DNA of 64,000 nt. Origin: Canibacter zhoujuaniae (GTDB lineage: Bacteria; Actinomycetota; Actinomycetes; Actinomycetales; Microbacteriaceae). The DNA lies in the NCBI RefSeq assembly GCF_011752015.1, contig NZ_JAAIKA010000001.1, forward strand, positions 914,027-978,026. The letters are read 5' to 3'. This document shows positions 8,466 to 19,537 of this stretch, in pieces. Made by a program: the position numbers and the translations under genes. Below the pieces are notes generated by a model, which worked only from the letters and a program-made list of their open reading frames with translations, was not told the DNA's origin and did not search any database. The first letter of the stretch is position 1. Every line of letters begins with the position of its first letter.

Positions 8466-10569
8466 GTTACAAATCGGCGGCATGACCTGCGCCGCCTGCG
8501 CCGCACGCATTGAAAAGAAACTAAACCGCATCGCAGGTGTTGAAGCCACAGTTAACTATGCAACCGAACGCGCAAACATTAGCGCAGCTGCCGGTGTCAC
8601 CGAGGCCGAGCTCATCGCGACTGTCGAAAAGACCGGATACACCGCAACAGAGGTTCGCCAAGATACAGAGCAGGCTGATCTTGCCGCCCTCAAAATCAGA
8701 GTAATTATCGCCGCCGCACTAACTATTCCGGTGGTTCTCATAGCGATGGTGCCGCCGCTGCAGTTTGACTACTGGGGCTGGGTTTCGCTCGCGCTCACAC
8801 TTCCCGTTGTATTCTGGGCGGGCCTCCCGTTTCACATTGCGGCGTTCAAAAATGCGCGCCACGGCAGCGCCACAATGGACACGCTCATCTCCATCGGCAC
8901 TTTGGCAGCAACCTTATGGTCAACGGCCGCGCTGCTCTTTGGGCACGCCGGTATGCCCGGCATGCGTCACACCTTCACGCTCTTCGGCGGACGATCCGAC
9001 CCGCTCTCCGACATCTATTTTGAGGTTGCGGCCGGAGTAATCACATTTGTGCTGCTTGGGCGCTACTTTGAAAAACGGGCAAAGAGTCAGGCGGGCTCTG
9101 CGCTATATGCACTGTTGGATCTCGGCGCGAAACAGGTCACAGTGCTGCGCGACGGCGCCGAACAGCTACTGCCCATTAGTGAGCTGGTGGTCGGTGACGA
9201 GTTTGTCGTGCGACCCGGAGAGAAGATTGCAACAGACGGGGTTGTACTTGCTGGCGCGTCAGCTGTTGATGAGTCAATGCTCACCGGCGAGTCGGTTCCT
9301 GCAGAGGTCTCTGACAGCAGCACGGTGACAGGTGGCACGCTAAACACCTCCGGTAGGCTCGTTGTGCGCGCTACTCAGGTTGGATCAGCCACCAAGCTGG
9401 CACAGATGACAAGGCTTGTGACCGAAGCGCAGGCGGGTAAGGCTCAGGTGCAAAAACTTGCGGATCGAGTCGCCAGTGTTTTTGTGCCGGTTGTGCTCGG
9501 GCTTGCCGTGCTGACGCTCGCATCTTGGGTGCTGTTCTCAGGCGACTGGACTCGCGCTCTTGCGGCAGCCATTTCCGTTTTGATTATCGCCTGCCCGTGT
9601 GCGCTCGGGCTTGCCACTCCGACCGCTCTGCTTGCGGGCACCGGCCGTGGCGCTGAGCTTGGAATCTTAATTCGTGGCGCGCAGGTGCTGGAAACCAGCG
9701 CCAATATAGACACCATTGTGCTAGACAAAACCGGCACAGTCACAACAGGGAATATGGCGGTTACAGCGGTGACTCCGGTGGGAGAGTTTCCTGCGGATCG
9801 CGCACTAAGCTTCGCAGCGGCGCTGGAGTCTGCGTCTGAGCACCCTGTCGCACGGGCGATTGTTGTCTACGCTAAAGAGAGAGATGCGTATGATCCCGAC
9901 CTTGAGGTGACAGATTTTAGGAACGAACCTGGAGTGGGGGTTTCCGGAGAAATTTCTGGAGTGCGCGTTAAAGTTGGGCGACCGGGCGTTACCGTCTACC
10001 TAGACGGCACACCGGTTGCCAGCATCGAGGTGAGCGATCAAATAAAACCCGAAAGCGCCCAGGCCGTTAGTGAGCTGCACAAACTTGGTTTTAAAACTGT
10101 GCTGCTGTCAGGCGACAAGCGTGAAACAAGCGAGGCTGTTGCTGCAGCAACAGGTATTCAAAATGTGGTCGCTGAGGTGCTGCCCGCAGAAAAAGTCGCC
10201 ACGGTGAAGCGTTTGCAAAACGCCGGGCAGCGGGTTGCAATGATCGGTGACGGAGTTAACGATGCGCCGGCACTCGCAACCGCAAATCTCGGAATCGCAA
10301 TGGGAACGGGCACCGACGCCGCGATAAACGCCGCAGATATCACACTGATGCGCGCAGATCTGCCAACAGCTGTTACTGCGTTGCGCCTGTCCCAGCGCAC
10401 ACTGAAAACAATTAAAACGAACCTGTTTTGGGCCTTTGCTTACAACACAGCAGCAATCCCGCTAGCTGCGTTCGGGCTTCTGAACCCGATGTTGGCTGGC
10501 GCCGCAATGGCGCTCTCATCAGTGTTTGTTGTGAGCAACAGTCTGCGACTGCGCCGCTTTAACGGCTAG
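8446..10569 (+). CDS. copA: Copper-exporting P1B-type ATPase
   Basis: P1B-1 ATPase pumping Cu(I) out of the cell. From the ATG at 8446 it has one N-terminal HMA domain (GMTCAACA, about residues 12-19), then membrane helices including the metal site CPCALGLATP. The actuator domain has TGES, the phosphorylation site is DKTGTVTTG, the nucleotide domain has SEHPVA, and the hinge is GDGVNDAPAL. The start at 8446 was chosen over longer in-frame extensions because those codons lie in the copZ frame overlap and do not look like HMA sequence. At 707 residues it is typical for a one-HMA CopA. A bidirectional terminator follows at 10611. Confidence 0.95.
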   Translation: MQRTQHELQIGGMTCAACAARIEKKLNRIAGVEATVNYATERANISAAAGVTEAELIATVEKTGYTATEVRQDTEQADLAALKIRVIIAAALTIPVVLIAMVPPLQFDYWGWVSLALTLPVVFWAGLPFHIAAFKNARHGSATMDTLISIGTLAATLWSTAALLFGHAGMPGMRHTFTLFGGRSDPLSDIYFEVAAGVITFVLLGRYFEKRAKSQAGSALYALLDLGAKQVTVLRDGAEQLLPISELVVGDEFVVRPGEKIATDGVVLAGASAVDESMLTGESVPAEVSDSSTVTGGTLNTSGRLVVRATQVGSATKLAQMTRLVTEAQAGKAQVQKLADRVASVFVPVVLGLAVLTLASWVLFSGDWTRALAAAISVLIIACPCALGLATPTALLAGTGRGAELGILIRGAQVLETSANIDTIVLDKTGTVTTGNMAVTAVTPVGEFPADRALSFAAALESASEHPVARAIVVYAKERDAYDPDLEVTDFRNEPGVGVSGEISGVRVKVGRPGVTVYLDGTPVASIEVSDQIKPESAQAVSELHKLGFKTVLLSGDKRETSEAVAAATGIQNVVAEVLPAEKVATVKRLQNAGQRVAMIGDGVNDAPALATANLGIAMGTGTDAAINAADITLMRADLPTAVTALRLSQRTLKTIKTNLFWAFAYNTAAIPLAAFGLLNPMLAGAAMALSSVFVVSNSLRLRRFNG

Positions 10570-10610
10570 CAACAGACACCGTCTGACACATTTCTGCTTT
10601 TGAGAAATAA

Positions 10611-10636
10611 AAAATCCCAGGAGAACCTGGGATTTT
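10611..10636. terminator. Bidirectional intrinsic terminator
   Basis: An 11-bp inverted repeat AAAATCCCAGG / CCTGGGATTTT with an AGAA loop. T-runs on each strand allow it to end both copA (plus) and tRNA-Arg (minus). Confidence 0.85.
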
Positions 10637-10641
10637 ATCTG

Positions 10642-10715
<74 letters not shown>

Positions 10716-10777
10716 ACGTTGAAATCATCAACTCGTACAACTATACACTAATTAGACGGGTGCGCAAATTTATTGCC

Positions 10778-11473
10778 TTAAACACGCCCCGGCAACTGCG
10801 GTGAGTGCTGATTTACCCAGCTAAACATTGACACCGCTGCTGCTGCGGATGCGTTAATTGACCGTGTCGAGCCGTACTGCGTAATTTCTACAACAGTCTC
10901 TGACACACCGATAGCTTCTGCGGTCAGCCCCGGCCCCTCCTGACCGAAAAGCATCACACAGCGTTTGGGCCACGCAAATGTCTCCATAGGCACGCAGCCC
11001 GGCACATTATCGATAGCGATGATCGGAAGATTTTCAGCAGCAGCCCAGTCGGCTAAAGCGGCGATAGATTCGTGGTGCTGCACGTGCTGGTAGCGGTCTG
11101 TGACCATCGCACCGCGCTTATTCCAGCGACGGCGCCCAACAATATGCACAGTATCGGCCCCGAAAGCGTTCGCGCTGCGCACGATAGAGCCAATGTTCAT
11201 ATCGTGCTGCCAGTTTTCAATCGCGACATGAAAGCTGTGACGAAACTGGTCTAAGTCTGCCTTAATCGCTTCAAGCTTCCAATAGCGGTAGCGATCGATA
11301 ACATTCCGGCTATCCCCATGCTCTAAAAGCTCGGGGTCATAGAACTCTTCCGTCGGCCAGTTCTCACGCCCGCCAGGCCACGGGCCCACACCAAAAGTTG
11401 AGGCTTCAGGGTGTGGGCCGGCGGCAGCGAGGATTGCGCTATCAGTGCCCAGCGCTGCAGTCTGCTCAGTCAT
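10778..11473 (-). CDS. TrmH/SpoU family RNA 2'-O-methyltransferase
   Basis: SPOUT-class RNA ribose methyltransferase of 231 residues. Motif 1 is NIGSIVRSANAFGAD with the catalytic-type Arg, motif 2 is MLFGQEGPGL and motif 3 is SINASAAAAVSMFSW; together these form the SAM-binding trefoil knot. The N-terminal 75 residues, Pro/Glu-rich, may bind RNA. The target nucleotide cannot be inferred; family members act on tRNA Gm18 or 23S rRNA. It lies downstream of clpB on the same strand with a 39-bp gap, so read-through from the heat-shock promoter is possible. Confidence 0.88.
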   Translation of the reverse strand: MTEQTAALGTDSAILAAAGPHPEASTFGVGPWPGGRENWPTEEFYDPELLEHGDSRNVIDRYRYWKLEAIKADLDQFRHSFHVAIENWQHDMNIGSIVRSANAFGADTVHIVGRRRWNKRGAMVTDRYQHVQHHESIAALADWAAAENLPIIAIDNVPGCVPMETFAWPKRCVMLFGQEGPGLTAEAIGVSETVVEITQYGSTRSINASAAAAVSMFSWVNQHSPQLPGRV

Positions 11474-11512
11474 ACCTTCAATTGTGGCAGAGCATTCTGC
11501 TTAAGTGACGCA

Positions 11513-13675
11513 CTACAGCTCAACCTGTTCGACAGCAAGTTCGGTGCCGTCAGGGCCGAGCACGACACGCACGGTGTCACCGTCACGCACCTCGCCGGCG
11601 AGCAGAGCACGTGCGAGCTTGTCTTCAATTTCACGCTGAATTAAGCGACGCAGTGGGCGCGCACCGTATGCGGGATCGTAGCCGCGAGCTGCGAGCCATG
11701 CTCGCGCTTCAGGGGTCACTCCCAGCGTGAGACGACGCTCGCTGAGTCGCTCCTGCAGCTTCTCAACCGCAATATTTACTATCTCCCCCAGTTCGCTCTG
11801 TGACAGCGCGGTGAAGATTACCTGCTCGTCGAGACGATTCAGAAATTCTGGTTTAAAGCTGGCGCGCACGGTGGCCATAACAGCCGCCTCACGCTCGTCC
11901 TTTTTTAGATCGGGATCGATCAAAAACTGTGACCCGAGGTTGCTGGTGAGCACCAAAATCACGTTTTTAAAATCGACTGTGCGACCCTGACCGTCTGTTA
12001 AGCGCCCGTCATCTAGCACCTGTAACAGCACATCGAAAACTTCCGGGTGTGCTTTCTCAACTTCGTCAAGCAGCACAACAGAGTATGGACGGCGACGCAC
12101 CGCTTCTGTCAGCTGCCCACCTGATTCATAACCGACATAACCGGGAGGGGCACCGACAAGACGCGACACCGAGTGTTTCTCGCCGTATTCGCTCATGTCG
12201 ATACGCACCATAGCGCGTTCATCGTCAAACAAAAACTCAGCCAGAGCTTTCGCCAACTCCGTCTTCCCAACGCCGGTTGGGCCGAGGAAGAGGAAGGATC
12301 CGGTCGGCTTGTGCGGATCGCTAATACCCGCGCGACTGCGCCGCACAGCGTCAGCAACGGCCTGCACCGCCTGGGTTTGACCGATCAACCGCTTGCCCAG
12401 CTCGCTTTCGAGATTAAGGAGTTTTTCAGTCTCTCCCTGCAGCAGTTTGCCCACCGGAACACCTGTCCATTGGGCAACAACCTCAGCGATATCTTCTGCG
12501 GTCACCTGCTCATTAACCATTCTGGGCGCGCCGGAAGCGCCTGCGGCTTCTGCAGCCTCAGCCGCAGCGAGTTCCTTTTCGATCACGGGAATCTCACCGT
12601 AGAGCAGTTTAGATGCTTTTTCTAGGCTGCCCTCGCGCTGTGCGCGCTCCGCTTCAAAGCGGGCACGGTCGAGACGCTCACGCAGATTGCCCACGCGGTT
12701 TAGACTGTCTCGTTCGAGCTGCCACTGCGCTTCTAACTCAGACAGCTCCGACTGCTTCTCGGTGATTGTTTGCCGCAAAGCTGCCAGACGCTCTTTGGAG
12801 GCAGCGTCTTTTTCTTTCTTTAGCGCCAGCTCTTCGATTTTTAAACGGTCGACGGCACGCCGCAACTGATCAATCTCGAGCGGGGCTGAGTCAATCTCCA
12901 TGCGCAGTCGGCTTGCCGCTTCGTCAATTAGGTCAATTGCTTTATCTGGCAGCTGCCTGGCGGTGATGTAACGGTTTGACATTGTTGCAGCAGCAACCAG
13001 TGCGCTGTCGGCGATGGTCACCTTGTGGTGCGCCTCATACCTTTCTTTCAGACCGCGCAGAATCGCGATTGTGTCTTCAACGCTCGGCTCACCAACATAT
13101 ACCTGTTGGAAACGACGTTCGAGCGCCGCGTCTTTTTCAATGTATTGACGATACTCGTCGAGTGTTGTCGCGCCGATCAGGCGCAGCTCGCCACGCGCAA
13201 GCATTGGTTTTAGCATTTGGCTTGCAGCCACTGAGGCTTCGCCGCCGCCGGCACCCATCAGGGTGTGCAGCTCGTCGATGAAGGTTATGATCTGCCCGTC
13301 TGCCTGTTTGATCTCTTCGAGCACTGCTTTCATGCGCTCCTCGAACTCACCGCGGTATTTTGCGCCCGCAATAAGCGCAGAAATGTCGAGGCTGATCAGC
13401 TCTTTATCTTTAAGCGAGTCGGCTACGTCACCGGCAACGATACGCTGCGCGAGCCCTTCAACAACCGCTGTTTTGCCAACGCCCGGCGCCCCAATGAGCA
13501 CCGGGTTGTTTTTTGTGCGGCGGGTCAAAACCTGACTGAGACGGCGAATTTCACCGTCACGCCCAATTACCGGATCGAGCTTTCCGCTCCGTGCAATCTC
13601 TGTGAGATTCTGCCCAAACTGCTCGAGAGCGCTCTGATTTTCTTGGACTGGCTGTCCAGGATTCATATTTTGCAT
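11513..13675 (-). CDS. clpB: ClpB disaggregase, N-domain-less form
   Basis: Hsp100 disaggregase that works with DnaK. It has two AAA+ modules: Walker [10 protein letters not shown] and Walker B TFIDEL in the first, [10 protein letters not shown] and [10 protein letters not shown] in the second. The long coiled-coil middle domain lies between them and the C-terminal domain includes YGARPLRR. At about 720 residues it is some 130 shorter than classic ClpB because it starts directly at [22 protein letters not shown], without the Clp_N domain. ATG 13675 was chosen because GGAG lies 6 nt upstream; a TTG at 13687 is less likely. Two HAIR sites sit just upstream, so HspR control is expected. Confidence 0.93.
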   Translation of the reverse strand: MQNMNPGQPVQENQSALEQFGQNLTEIARSGKLDPVIGRDGEIRRLSQVLTRRTKNNPVLIGAPGVGKTAVVEGLAQRIVAGDVADSLKDKELISLDISALIAGAKYRGEFEERMKAVLEEIKQADGQIITFIDELHTLMGAGGGEASVAASQMLKPMLARGELRLIGATTLDEYRQYIEKDAALERRFQQVYVGEPSVEDTIAILRGLKERYEAHHKVTIADSALVAAATMSNRYITARQLPDKAIDLIDEAASRLRMEIDSAPLEIDQLRRAVDRLKIEELALKKEKDAASKERLAALRQTITEKQSELSELEAQWQLERDSLNRVGNLRERLDRARFEAERAQREGSLEKASKLLYGEIPVIEKELAAAEAAEAAGASGAPRMVNEQVTAEDIAEVVAQWTGVPVGKLLQGETEKLLNLESELGKRLIGQTQAVQAVADAVRRSRAGISDPHKPTGSFLFLGPTGVGKTELAKALAEFLFDDERAMVRIDMSEYGEKHSVSRLVGAPPGYVGYESGGQLTEAVRRRPYSVVLLDEVEKAHPEVFDVLLQVLDDGRLTDGQGRTVDFKNVILVLTSNLGSQFLIDPDLKKDEREAAVMATVRASFKPEFLNRLDEQVIFTALSQSELGEIVNIAVEKLQERLSERRLTLGVTPEARAWLAARGYDPAYGARPLRRLIQREIEDKLARALLAGEVRDGDTVRVVLGPDGTELAVEQVEL

Positions 13676-13689
13676 TTTGCACTCCAAAA

Positions 13690-13710
13690 CTTGAGTTATG
13701 TTGACTCAAG
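13690..13710. promoter_or_regulatory. HAIR operator (HspR-binding), perfect
   Basis: CTTGAGT, seven bases, ACTCAAG: an exact match to the HspR inverted repeat (CTTGAGT-N7-ACTCAAG). It lies 15 bp upstream of the clpB ATG and so would block transcription when HspR is bound. The hspR gene is at 51298-51726. Confidence 0.93.
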
Positions 13711-13728
13711 TTTAACTCTGTGCAAAAA

Positions 13729-13749
13729 CTTGAGTCAAGCGCACTCAGA
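13729..13749. promoter_or_regulatory. Second, imperfect HAIR operator
   Basis: CTTGAGT at 13729-13735, a seven-base spacer, then ACTCAGA: the left half is perfect and the right half deviates at the end. It starts 39 bp from the first site (about four helical turns), suitable for cooperative binding upstream of clpB. Confidence 0.75.
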
Positions 13750-13850
13750 TTTTCTCAGCATTTTTGAAGCTCTGGTCGCGCAAAACAGTAAATACCACCC
13801 AGCATCGCGAGTAGTGATCCCTCTCCGGCGAAAACTACCCCATCGCGATA

Positions 13851-13889
13851 TAAAAAAGGCGGCCAACCCGAGGGATCGGATCGGCCGCC
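13851..13889 (-). terminator. Intrinsic terminator of the alcohol dehydrogenase gene
   Basis: Reading the minus strand, GGCGGCC and GGCCGCC arms (13883-13889 and 13858-13864) enclose an 18-base loop and are followed by six T residues. It lies 22 bp past the stop codon of the dehydrogenase gene. Confidence 0.85.
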
Positions 13890-13910
13890 AACTCTGGTTA
13901 TCAAGCAGAG

Positions 13911-14996
13911 TTACTCGTTGGTAATAACAACCTTCATTGAGTTGTGCTCGTCGGCATTCTTGAACGCCTCCCACGCATCTTCAAACTGATCCCAGGTGAA
14001 GTGGTGGGTTGCAAGGTCGGCGATTGGCAGATCGCTGTTACGCACCGCCTTCATCAGCATGGCGGTCGTGTTAGCTGAGACGAGACCGGTGGTGATGGTG
14101 AGGTTTCTGATCCACATCTTCTGCAGCTCAAACTCAACAGGCTTGCCGTGCACGCCAACAACAGCGATGTTGCCACCCTCTCGCACAGCTCCGGCGCACA
14201 GATCCCAGGTTGCTGGCAGACCAACCGCCTCAATAGCGGTGTCAACGCCACGACCATCGGTAACCTCTGCAATTACTGCGTCAAGATCGCCAGTGGCCGG
14301 ATTCACGACGTGGGTTGCGCCCATCTTCTTTGCCATCTCCAGGCGCTTGTCGTTCATGTCGGCAACGATGATGCTGGCGGGTGAGTAAAACTGCGCTGTC
14401 AGCAAAGCTCCCATGCCAACAGGGCCCGCACCGACAATCAAAACGTCCTTACCCGGAGCTACCTGCCCGCGCTGTACGCCAAGTTCGTGACCGGTTGGCA
14501 ACGCATCTGAGAGGAAAACTGCAACGTCTTCGTCGAAGCCCTCTGGCAGGTGGAACAGCGAATTGTCGGCGAACGGGGTGCGCACATACTCAGCCTGGGT
14601 GCCGTCGATCATGTAACCCATGATCCAACCACCGCCGTTGCGGCAGTGCGCATACATCTGCTTCGCGCAGTTATCGCAGGTGCCGCAGCGTGAAACACAT
14701 GAGATGAGCACGCGATCGCCAACTTTAATGTTCTTGACAGCGTCACCAACGGCTTCAACGACACCAACGCCCTCATGCCCGAGAATGCGACCGTTCCACT
14801 CTTCGCCGCGAGCTTTTACCGTCTCTTCAACTTCTGGGTTCTTACCCTTGTAGATACCAAGATCGGTGCCGCAAATAGTTGTCCGAACAACACGCACAAT
14901 AGCGTCGGTCGGATCAATGATCTGCGGCTTCGGGCGCTCTTCAAAGCGAATGTCGTGGTCACCGTAGTAGGTAATAGCGCGCATCGTGTCGCTCAT
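13911..14996 (-). CDS. Zinc-dependent medium-chain alcohol dehydrogenase
   Basis: A 361-residue MDR-superfamily NAD(P)-dependent dehydrogenase. The catalytic zinc ligands fall in CGTD (residue 42 region) and GHEGVGVVE. The structural zinc loop has the four cysteines of CVSRCGTCDNCAKQMYAHC, and the Rossmann motif is VGAGPVGMGALL. DMNDKRLEMAKKMGA suggests NAD(H) preference because Asp follows the second strand. It resembles actinobacterial enzymes for secondary or long-chain alcohols, but the substrate is unknown. It is monocistronic, with its own terminator. A Fur/Zur-like palindrome lies about 117 bp upstream. Confidence 0.88.
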   Translation of the reverse strand: MSDTMRAITYYGDHDIRFEERPKPQIIDPTDAIVRVVRTTICGTDLGIYKGKNPEVEETVKARGEEWNGRILGHEGVGVVEAVGDAVKNIKVGDRVLISCVSRCGTCDNCAKQMYAHCRNGGGWIMGYMIDGTQAEYVRTPFADNSLFHLPEGFDEDVAVFLSDALPTGHELGVQRGQVAPGKDVLIVGAGPVGMGALLTAQFYSPASIIVADMNDKRLEMAKKMGATHVVNPATGDLDAVIAEVTDGRGVDTAIEAVGLPATWDLCAGAVREGGNIAVVGVHGKPVEFELQKMWIRNLTITTGLVSANTTAMLMKAVRNSDLPIADLATHHFTWDQFEDAWEAFKNADEHNSMKVVITNE

Positions 14997-15112
14997 TTTG
15001 AAACTCCTTTGTTCTGCGTATCCATATCTTGGCTACGCCCTCAAGATACGCCCCTAAAAACGCAGTTTCAAGCCGATTTTTGGAAAAACAAACGATTTCG
15101 CACCTTAATAGT

Positions 15113-15125
15113 AATGATTCTCATT
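15113..15125. promoter_or_regulatory. Possible Fur/Zur-type box
   Basis: AATGA-TTC-TCATT is a perfect 5-bp inverted repeat in an AT-rich segment that resembles the core of Fur-family (iron or zinc) operators. It lies between the zinc dehydrogenase start (14996) and the 3' end of nrdF. The rest of 14997-15301 shows only AT-rich sequence and the nrdF terminator. Assignment is tentative. Confidence 0.35.
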
Positions 15126-15222
15126 CATATAAGCTTTTTGACCCGCAAACACGGGAATTTACTCACAACTGATACCGCAGAAAATTTTTTAATAAATTTT
15201 TAAAGCCACGCCGCAACATACA

Positions 15223-15259
15223 AAATGCCCGCCCAAACTTTGTAGCCAGGCGGGCATTT
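15223..15259 (-). terminator. Probable terminator of the nrd operon
   Basis: The arms AAATGCCCGCC and GGCGGGCATTT form an 11-bp stem with a 15-base loop. On the minus strand it follows the nrdF stop by about 43 bp and ends in a short T-run. Confidence 0.7.
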
Positions 15260-15301
15260 CAGGAAGCAGTTTAAAGTCAGACTGCGACGTTAAAACATTA
15301 G

Positions 15302-16315
<1,014 letters not shown>

Positions 16316-16364
16316 TCAATTCGACTCTACCGAACCTCAGGAGCGGCAACAGCCGCCCTGACGG

Positions 16365-18521
16365 TTACAGCATGCAGCTGACGCAGCCTTCGATTTCGGT
16401 GCCCTCCAGCGCCATCTGCCGCAGGCGGATGTAGTAAATCGTCTTAATCCCCTTGCGCCAAGCATAGATCTGCGCTTTGTTCACATCGCGTGTGGTTGCG
16501 GTGTCCGGGAAGAAGAGTGTGAGAGACAGCCCCTGGTCAACGTGCTGAGTTGCGGCCGCGTAAGTGTCAATGATCTTTTCTGGGCCGATTTCGTAGGCAT
16601 CCTGGTAGTACTCCAGGTTGTCGTTGGTCATGAACGGCGCTGGGTAGTAAACACGCCCCAGCTTGCCCTCTTTGCGGATCTCAATCTTTGAAGCAATCGG
16701 GTGGATTGATGAGGTTGAGTTGTTGATGTAGGAGATAGAGCCGGTTGGTGGCACAGCCTGCAGGTTCTGGTTGTAGATACCGTGCTGCTGCACCTTCGCC
16801 TTCAGCTCGCGCCAATCCTCCTGCGTTGGGATCTGCACTCCCGCCTTCTCAAAGAGTTCGCGCACCTTCGCCGTGGCCGGCTCCCACACGCGGTCTGTGT
16901 ACTTATCGAAAAACTCACCCGAAGCGTACTTTGAGTTCTCGAATCCCTCAAAAGTCACACCGCGCTCTATCGCGATCTTGTTTGACGCAGACAGCGCGTG
17001 GAAGAGAATCGTGTAAAAGTAAATGTTGGTGAAATCTATACCCTCTTCAGAGCCGTAGAAAATACGCTCACGAGAAAGGTAGCCGTGCAGGTTCATCTGG
17101 CCGAGACCGATTGCGTGTGAGCGATCGTTACCGTCTTCAATAGAACGCACAGAAGTAATGTGGCTCATATCACTCACCGCGGTCAGTGCGCGGATCGCTG
17201 ACTCCACGCTCCCAGCGAAGTCTGGGCCGTCCATCATCGCCGCAATATTCATTGACCCGAGGTTGCATGAGATATCTTTGCCAATCTCTTTGTAGCTGAG
17301 GTCGGCGTTGTAGGTGGTTGGGGTGTTCACCTGCAGAATCTCAGAGCACAGGTTTGACATATTGATGCGGCCGGCAATCGGGTTCTCCCGGTTTACTGTG
17401 TCTTCAAACACGATGTATGGATAGCCCGACTCGAACTGCAGCTCTGCGATGGTCTGGAAGAACTGGCGAGCGTTAATTTTGCTCTTGCGGATACGAGAAT
17501 CATCAACCATCTCGTAATACTTTTCGGTGACCGAGATATCGGCGAACGGCACACCGTAAACTCTTTCAACATCGTAGGGCGAGAAGAGATACATATCTTC
17601 ACCCTTTTTCGCCAGTTCGAAAGTGATGTCGGGCACAACAACACCGAGTGACAGAGTTTTAATGCGGATCTTTTCGTCGGCGTTCTCTCGCTTAGTATCG
17701 AGGAAGCGCAGGATGTCCGGGTGGTGCGCTGAGAGATAAACGGCGCCCGCGCCCTGCCTGGCGCCCAGCTGATTTGCATAGCTGAAGCTATCCTCAAGCA
17801 GCTTCATGACCGGGATAATGCCCGATGACTGATTCTGAATTTTCTTAATCGGGGCGCCGGCTTCACGCAGGTTGGAGAGCAGCAGCGCTACACCGCCGCC
17901 GCGTTTTGAAAGCTGTAGCGAGGAGTTAATGCCGCGGGAGATTGACTCCATATTGTCTTCAATACGCAACAGGAAGCAGGATACGAACTCGCCGCGCTGC
18001 GCTTTACCTGCGTTTAGGAAGGTTGGAGTTGCTGGCTGAAAGCGGCCAGAAATAATCTCTTCAACATAACGCTTTGCCAGTGCTTGGTCACCGGCCGCCA
18101 GAGCGATCGCGACCATCACCACACGATCTTCAAAGCGCTCAAGATAGCGCTCACCGTCAAAAGTCTTGAGTGCGTATGAGGTGAAGAATTTAAAAGCACC
18201 GAGGAAGGTTGGGAAGCGGAACTTTAGACCGTAGGCGTAGTCTGTGAGCTCCTCGACAAAGCCGCGCGGGTACTGCTCCAGGATCTCTGCCTCGTAGTAT
18301 TCATTTTCGATGAGGAAGCGCAGACGCTCGTCAAAGTCGTGGAAGAACACGGTGTTCTGGTTAACATGCTGCAGGAAGTATTGGCGCGCAGCCTCACGAT
18401 CCTTATCGAACTGAATATTGCCGTCTGAGTCATACAGATTCAGCATCGCGTTCAGTGAGTGGTAATCCATCTCGCTGACCTTTGATGAGTCGTGGCCGGG
18501 TTCGATTATTGTGCTTTCCAA
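16365..18521 (-). CDS. nrdE: Class Ib ribonucleotide reductase alpha subunit NrdE
   Basis: The 718-residue catalytic subunit reducing ribonucleoside diphosphates. It shows the active-site loop NLCSEIL with a catalytic Cys, the radical pathway [19 protein letters not shown], and the C-terminal CVSC pair that is re-reduced by NrdH. The start at 18521 is TTG with GGAAG 5 nt upstream and overlaps the nrdI 3' end by 16 bp. An internal ATG at [14 protein letters not shown] is the commonly annotated family start and remains an alternative. No ATP-cone is present, as expected for class Ib. Confidence 0.95.
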   Translation of the reverse strand: MESTIIEPGHDSSKVSEMDYHSLNAMLNLYDSDGNIQFDKDREAARQYFLQHVNQNTVFFHDFDERLRFLIENEYYEAEILEQYPRGFVEELTDYAYGLKFRFPTFLGAFKFFTSYALKTFDGERYLERFEDRVVMVAIALAAGDQALAKRYVEEIISGRFQPATPTFLNAGKAQRGEFVSCFLLRIEDNMESISRGINSSLQLSKRGGGVALLLSNLREAGAPIKKIQNQSSGIIPVMKLLEDSFSYANQLGARQGAGAVYLSAHHPDILRFLDTKRENADEKIRIKTLSLGVVVPDITFELAKKGEDMYLFSPYDVERVYGVPFADISVTEKYYEMVDDSRIRKSKINARQFFQTIAELQFESGYPYIVFEDTVNRENPIAGRINMSNLCSEILQVNTPTTYNADLSYKEIGKDISCNLGSMNIAAMMDGPDFAGSVESAIRALTAVSDMSHITSVRSIEDGNDRSHAIGLGQMNLHGYLSRERIFYGSEEGIDFTNIYFYTILFHALSASNKIAIERGVTFEGFENSKYASGEFFDKYTDRVWEPATAKVRELFEKAGVQIPTQEDWRELKAKVQQHGIYNQNLQAVPPTGSISYINNSTSSIHPIASKIEIRKEGKLGRVYYPAPFMTNDNLEYYQDAYEIGPEKIIDTYAAATQHVDQGLSLTLFFPDTATTRDVNKAQIYAWRKGIKTIYYIRLRQMALEGTEIEGCVSCML

Positions 18522-18907
18522 AATTCTTCCAATCCTGCTTTGACGCGGTCGACGTCCTCGGGGGTGCCAAAAAGTTCAAATCTGTATAGGTGCGGGACTT
18601 TGCACTTTCTAGCGATGATGTCTCCGGCGAGGCCGTACGCCTCCCCAAAGTTTGTGTTGCCGGCGGCTATAACACCGCGCAGCAGCGCCCGGTTATCCGG
18701 GTTGTTTAAGAACTTAATCACCTGTTTTGGCACGGCTTTTGTCTCTGGGCCACCACCGTATGTTGGCACGAACAGCACATACGGCTCAGTTACTTCTAGG
18801 GGATCTTCTTTCGGGAGAAGCGGAATGCGGTGTGCCGGCAGATTCAGTTTCTCTATGAATCTTTTGGTGTTCCCAGAGACACTCGAGAAGTAAACGATGT
18901 TTGCCAC
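18506..18907 (-). CDS. nrdI: NrdI flavodoxin-like ribonucleotide reductase activator
   Basis: The 133-residue FMN protein that supplies oxidant for assembling the Mn2-tyrosyl radical in NrdF. The N-terminal phosphate loop [16 protein letters not shown] and the [18 protein letters not shown] segment are diagnostic. It lies between nrdH and nrdE; the gap to nrdH (about 136 bp) holds a strong hairpin, and the 3' end overlaps nrdE. Confidence 0.95.
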   Translation of the reverse strand: MANIVYFSSVSGNTKRFIEKLNLPAHRIPLLPKEDPLEVTEPYVLFVPTYGGGPETKAVPKQVIKFLNNPDNRALLRGVIAAGNTNFGEAYGLAGDIIARKCKVPHLYRFELFGTPEDVDRVKAGLEEFWKAQ

Positions 18908-18969
18908 CGGATACTCCTTTCTAATCGCAATGCCGAGCGCGCAGGTGATTTCAATCTTGAATTCGTAAC

Positions 18970-19010
18970 AACTGGCCCCGAGTTTCTACAGCAGAAACCT
19001 GAGGCCAGTT
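18970..19010 (-). other. Intercistronic stem-loop between nrdH and nrdI
   Basis: Arms AACTGGCC and GGCCAGTT, with an inner GTTTCT/AGAAAC pairing, make a long hairpin. It lies 34 bp past the nrdH stop and about 60 bp before the nrdI start, with no clear T-run. It could be a partial terminator or an RNA-processing or stability element that sets the NrdH to NrdIEF ratio. Confidence 0.6.
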
Positions 19011-19043
19011 GGGAAGTATGTAGTTGTAAAACAGCTTTAATGC

Positions 19044-19277
19044 TTAAGCGAGACGACCGGCGAGAGCGTCGATCTTGTCTGGGCGGAAACCTGACCAGTG
19101 GTCTTCATCTGTTACAACAACCGGCGCCTGCATGTAGCCGAGCTCTTTCACAGTTTCGAGCGCAGTTTCGTCCTGTGAGAGGTCGACCACTTCATACTCG
19201 ATACCTTTGCTGTCAAGAGCGCGGTAGGTAGCTGTGCACTGTACACATGAGGGCTTTGTGTAAACGGTAGTTGCCAT
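19044..19277 (-). CDS. nrdH: Glutaredoxin-like NrdH-redoxin
   Basis: The 77-residue thioredoxin-fold electron donor of class Ib ribonucleotide reductase. The redox motif CVQC is followed by TATYRAL, and the tail has the PVVVTDEDHWSGFRPDKI segment (HWSGFRP), both hallmarks of NrdH. It is the first gene of the nrdHIEF operon, with NrdR-type boxes upstream at 19321-19366. Confidence 0.96.
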   Translation of the reverse strand: MATTVYTKPSCVQCTATYRALDSKGIEYEVVDLSQDETALETVKELGYMQAPVVVTDEDHWSGFRPDKIDALAGRLA

Positions 19278-19320
19278 TTTGAATTCCTTTATCTCCGTTG
19301 CTCACCTGAAACACGTCAGG

Positions 19321-19366
19321 CACTACATATAGTGAACCACATCATTTAAGACCACAAGATGCAGTA
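19321..19366. promoter_or_regulatory. Tandem NrdR boxes upstream of nrdH
   Basis: CACTACATATAGTG (19321-19334) closely matches the NrdR repressor box. A weaker copy, CACAAGATGCAGTA, starts 32 bp further on at 19353. A pair about three helical turns apart is the usual arrangement for the ATP-cone repressor NrdR, which represses ribonucleotide reductase genes when dATP is high. Confidence 0.78.
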
Positions 19367-19523
19367 ATTACACCCGTGTGATTATGAACAAGGTTTTCCC
19401 CTAATTTCATTCCAACTTGTTGAAAATTTTCAGCGCAATTACGGCTCACCTCGCAAGTTATCCACAAGGAGTTGAAATATTTAATTTTTTGAATCTCATA
19501 ATTCGGGTGGGCGTGTCGTCAAC

Positions 19524-19537
19524 CACTAGATGTAGTG
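19524..19537. promoter_or_regulatory. Third NrdR-like box
   Basis: CACTAGATGTAGTG is flanked by matching bases, giving an 18-bp near-palindrome at 19522-19539. It is as good a match as the nrdH-proximal box but lies about 245 bp from nrdH and about 118 bp upstream of the XRE regulator gene, between the two divergent genes. It might serve a DNA loop or control the regulator. Confidence 0.55.
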
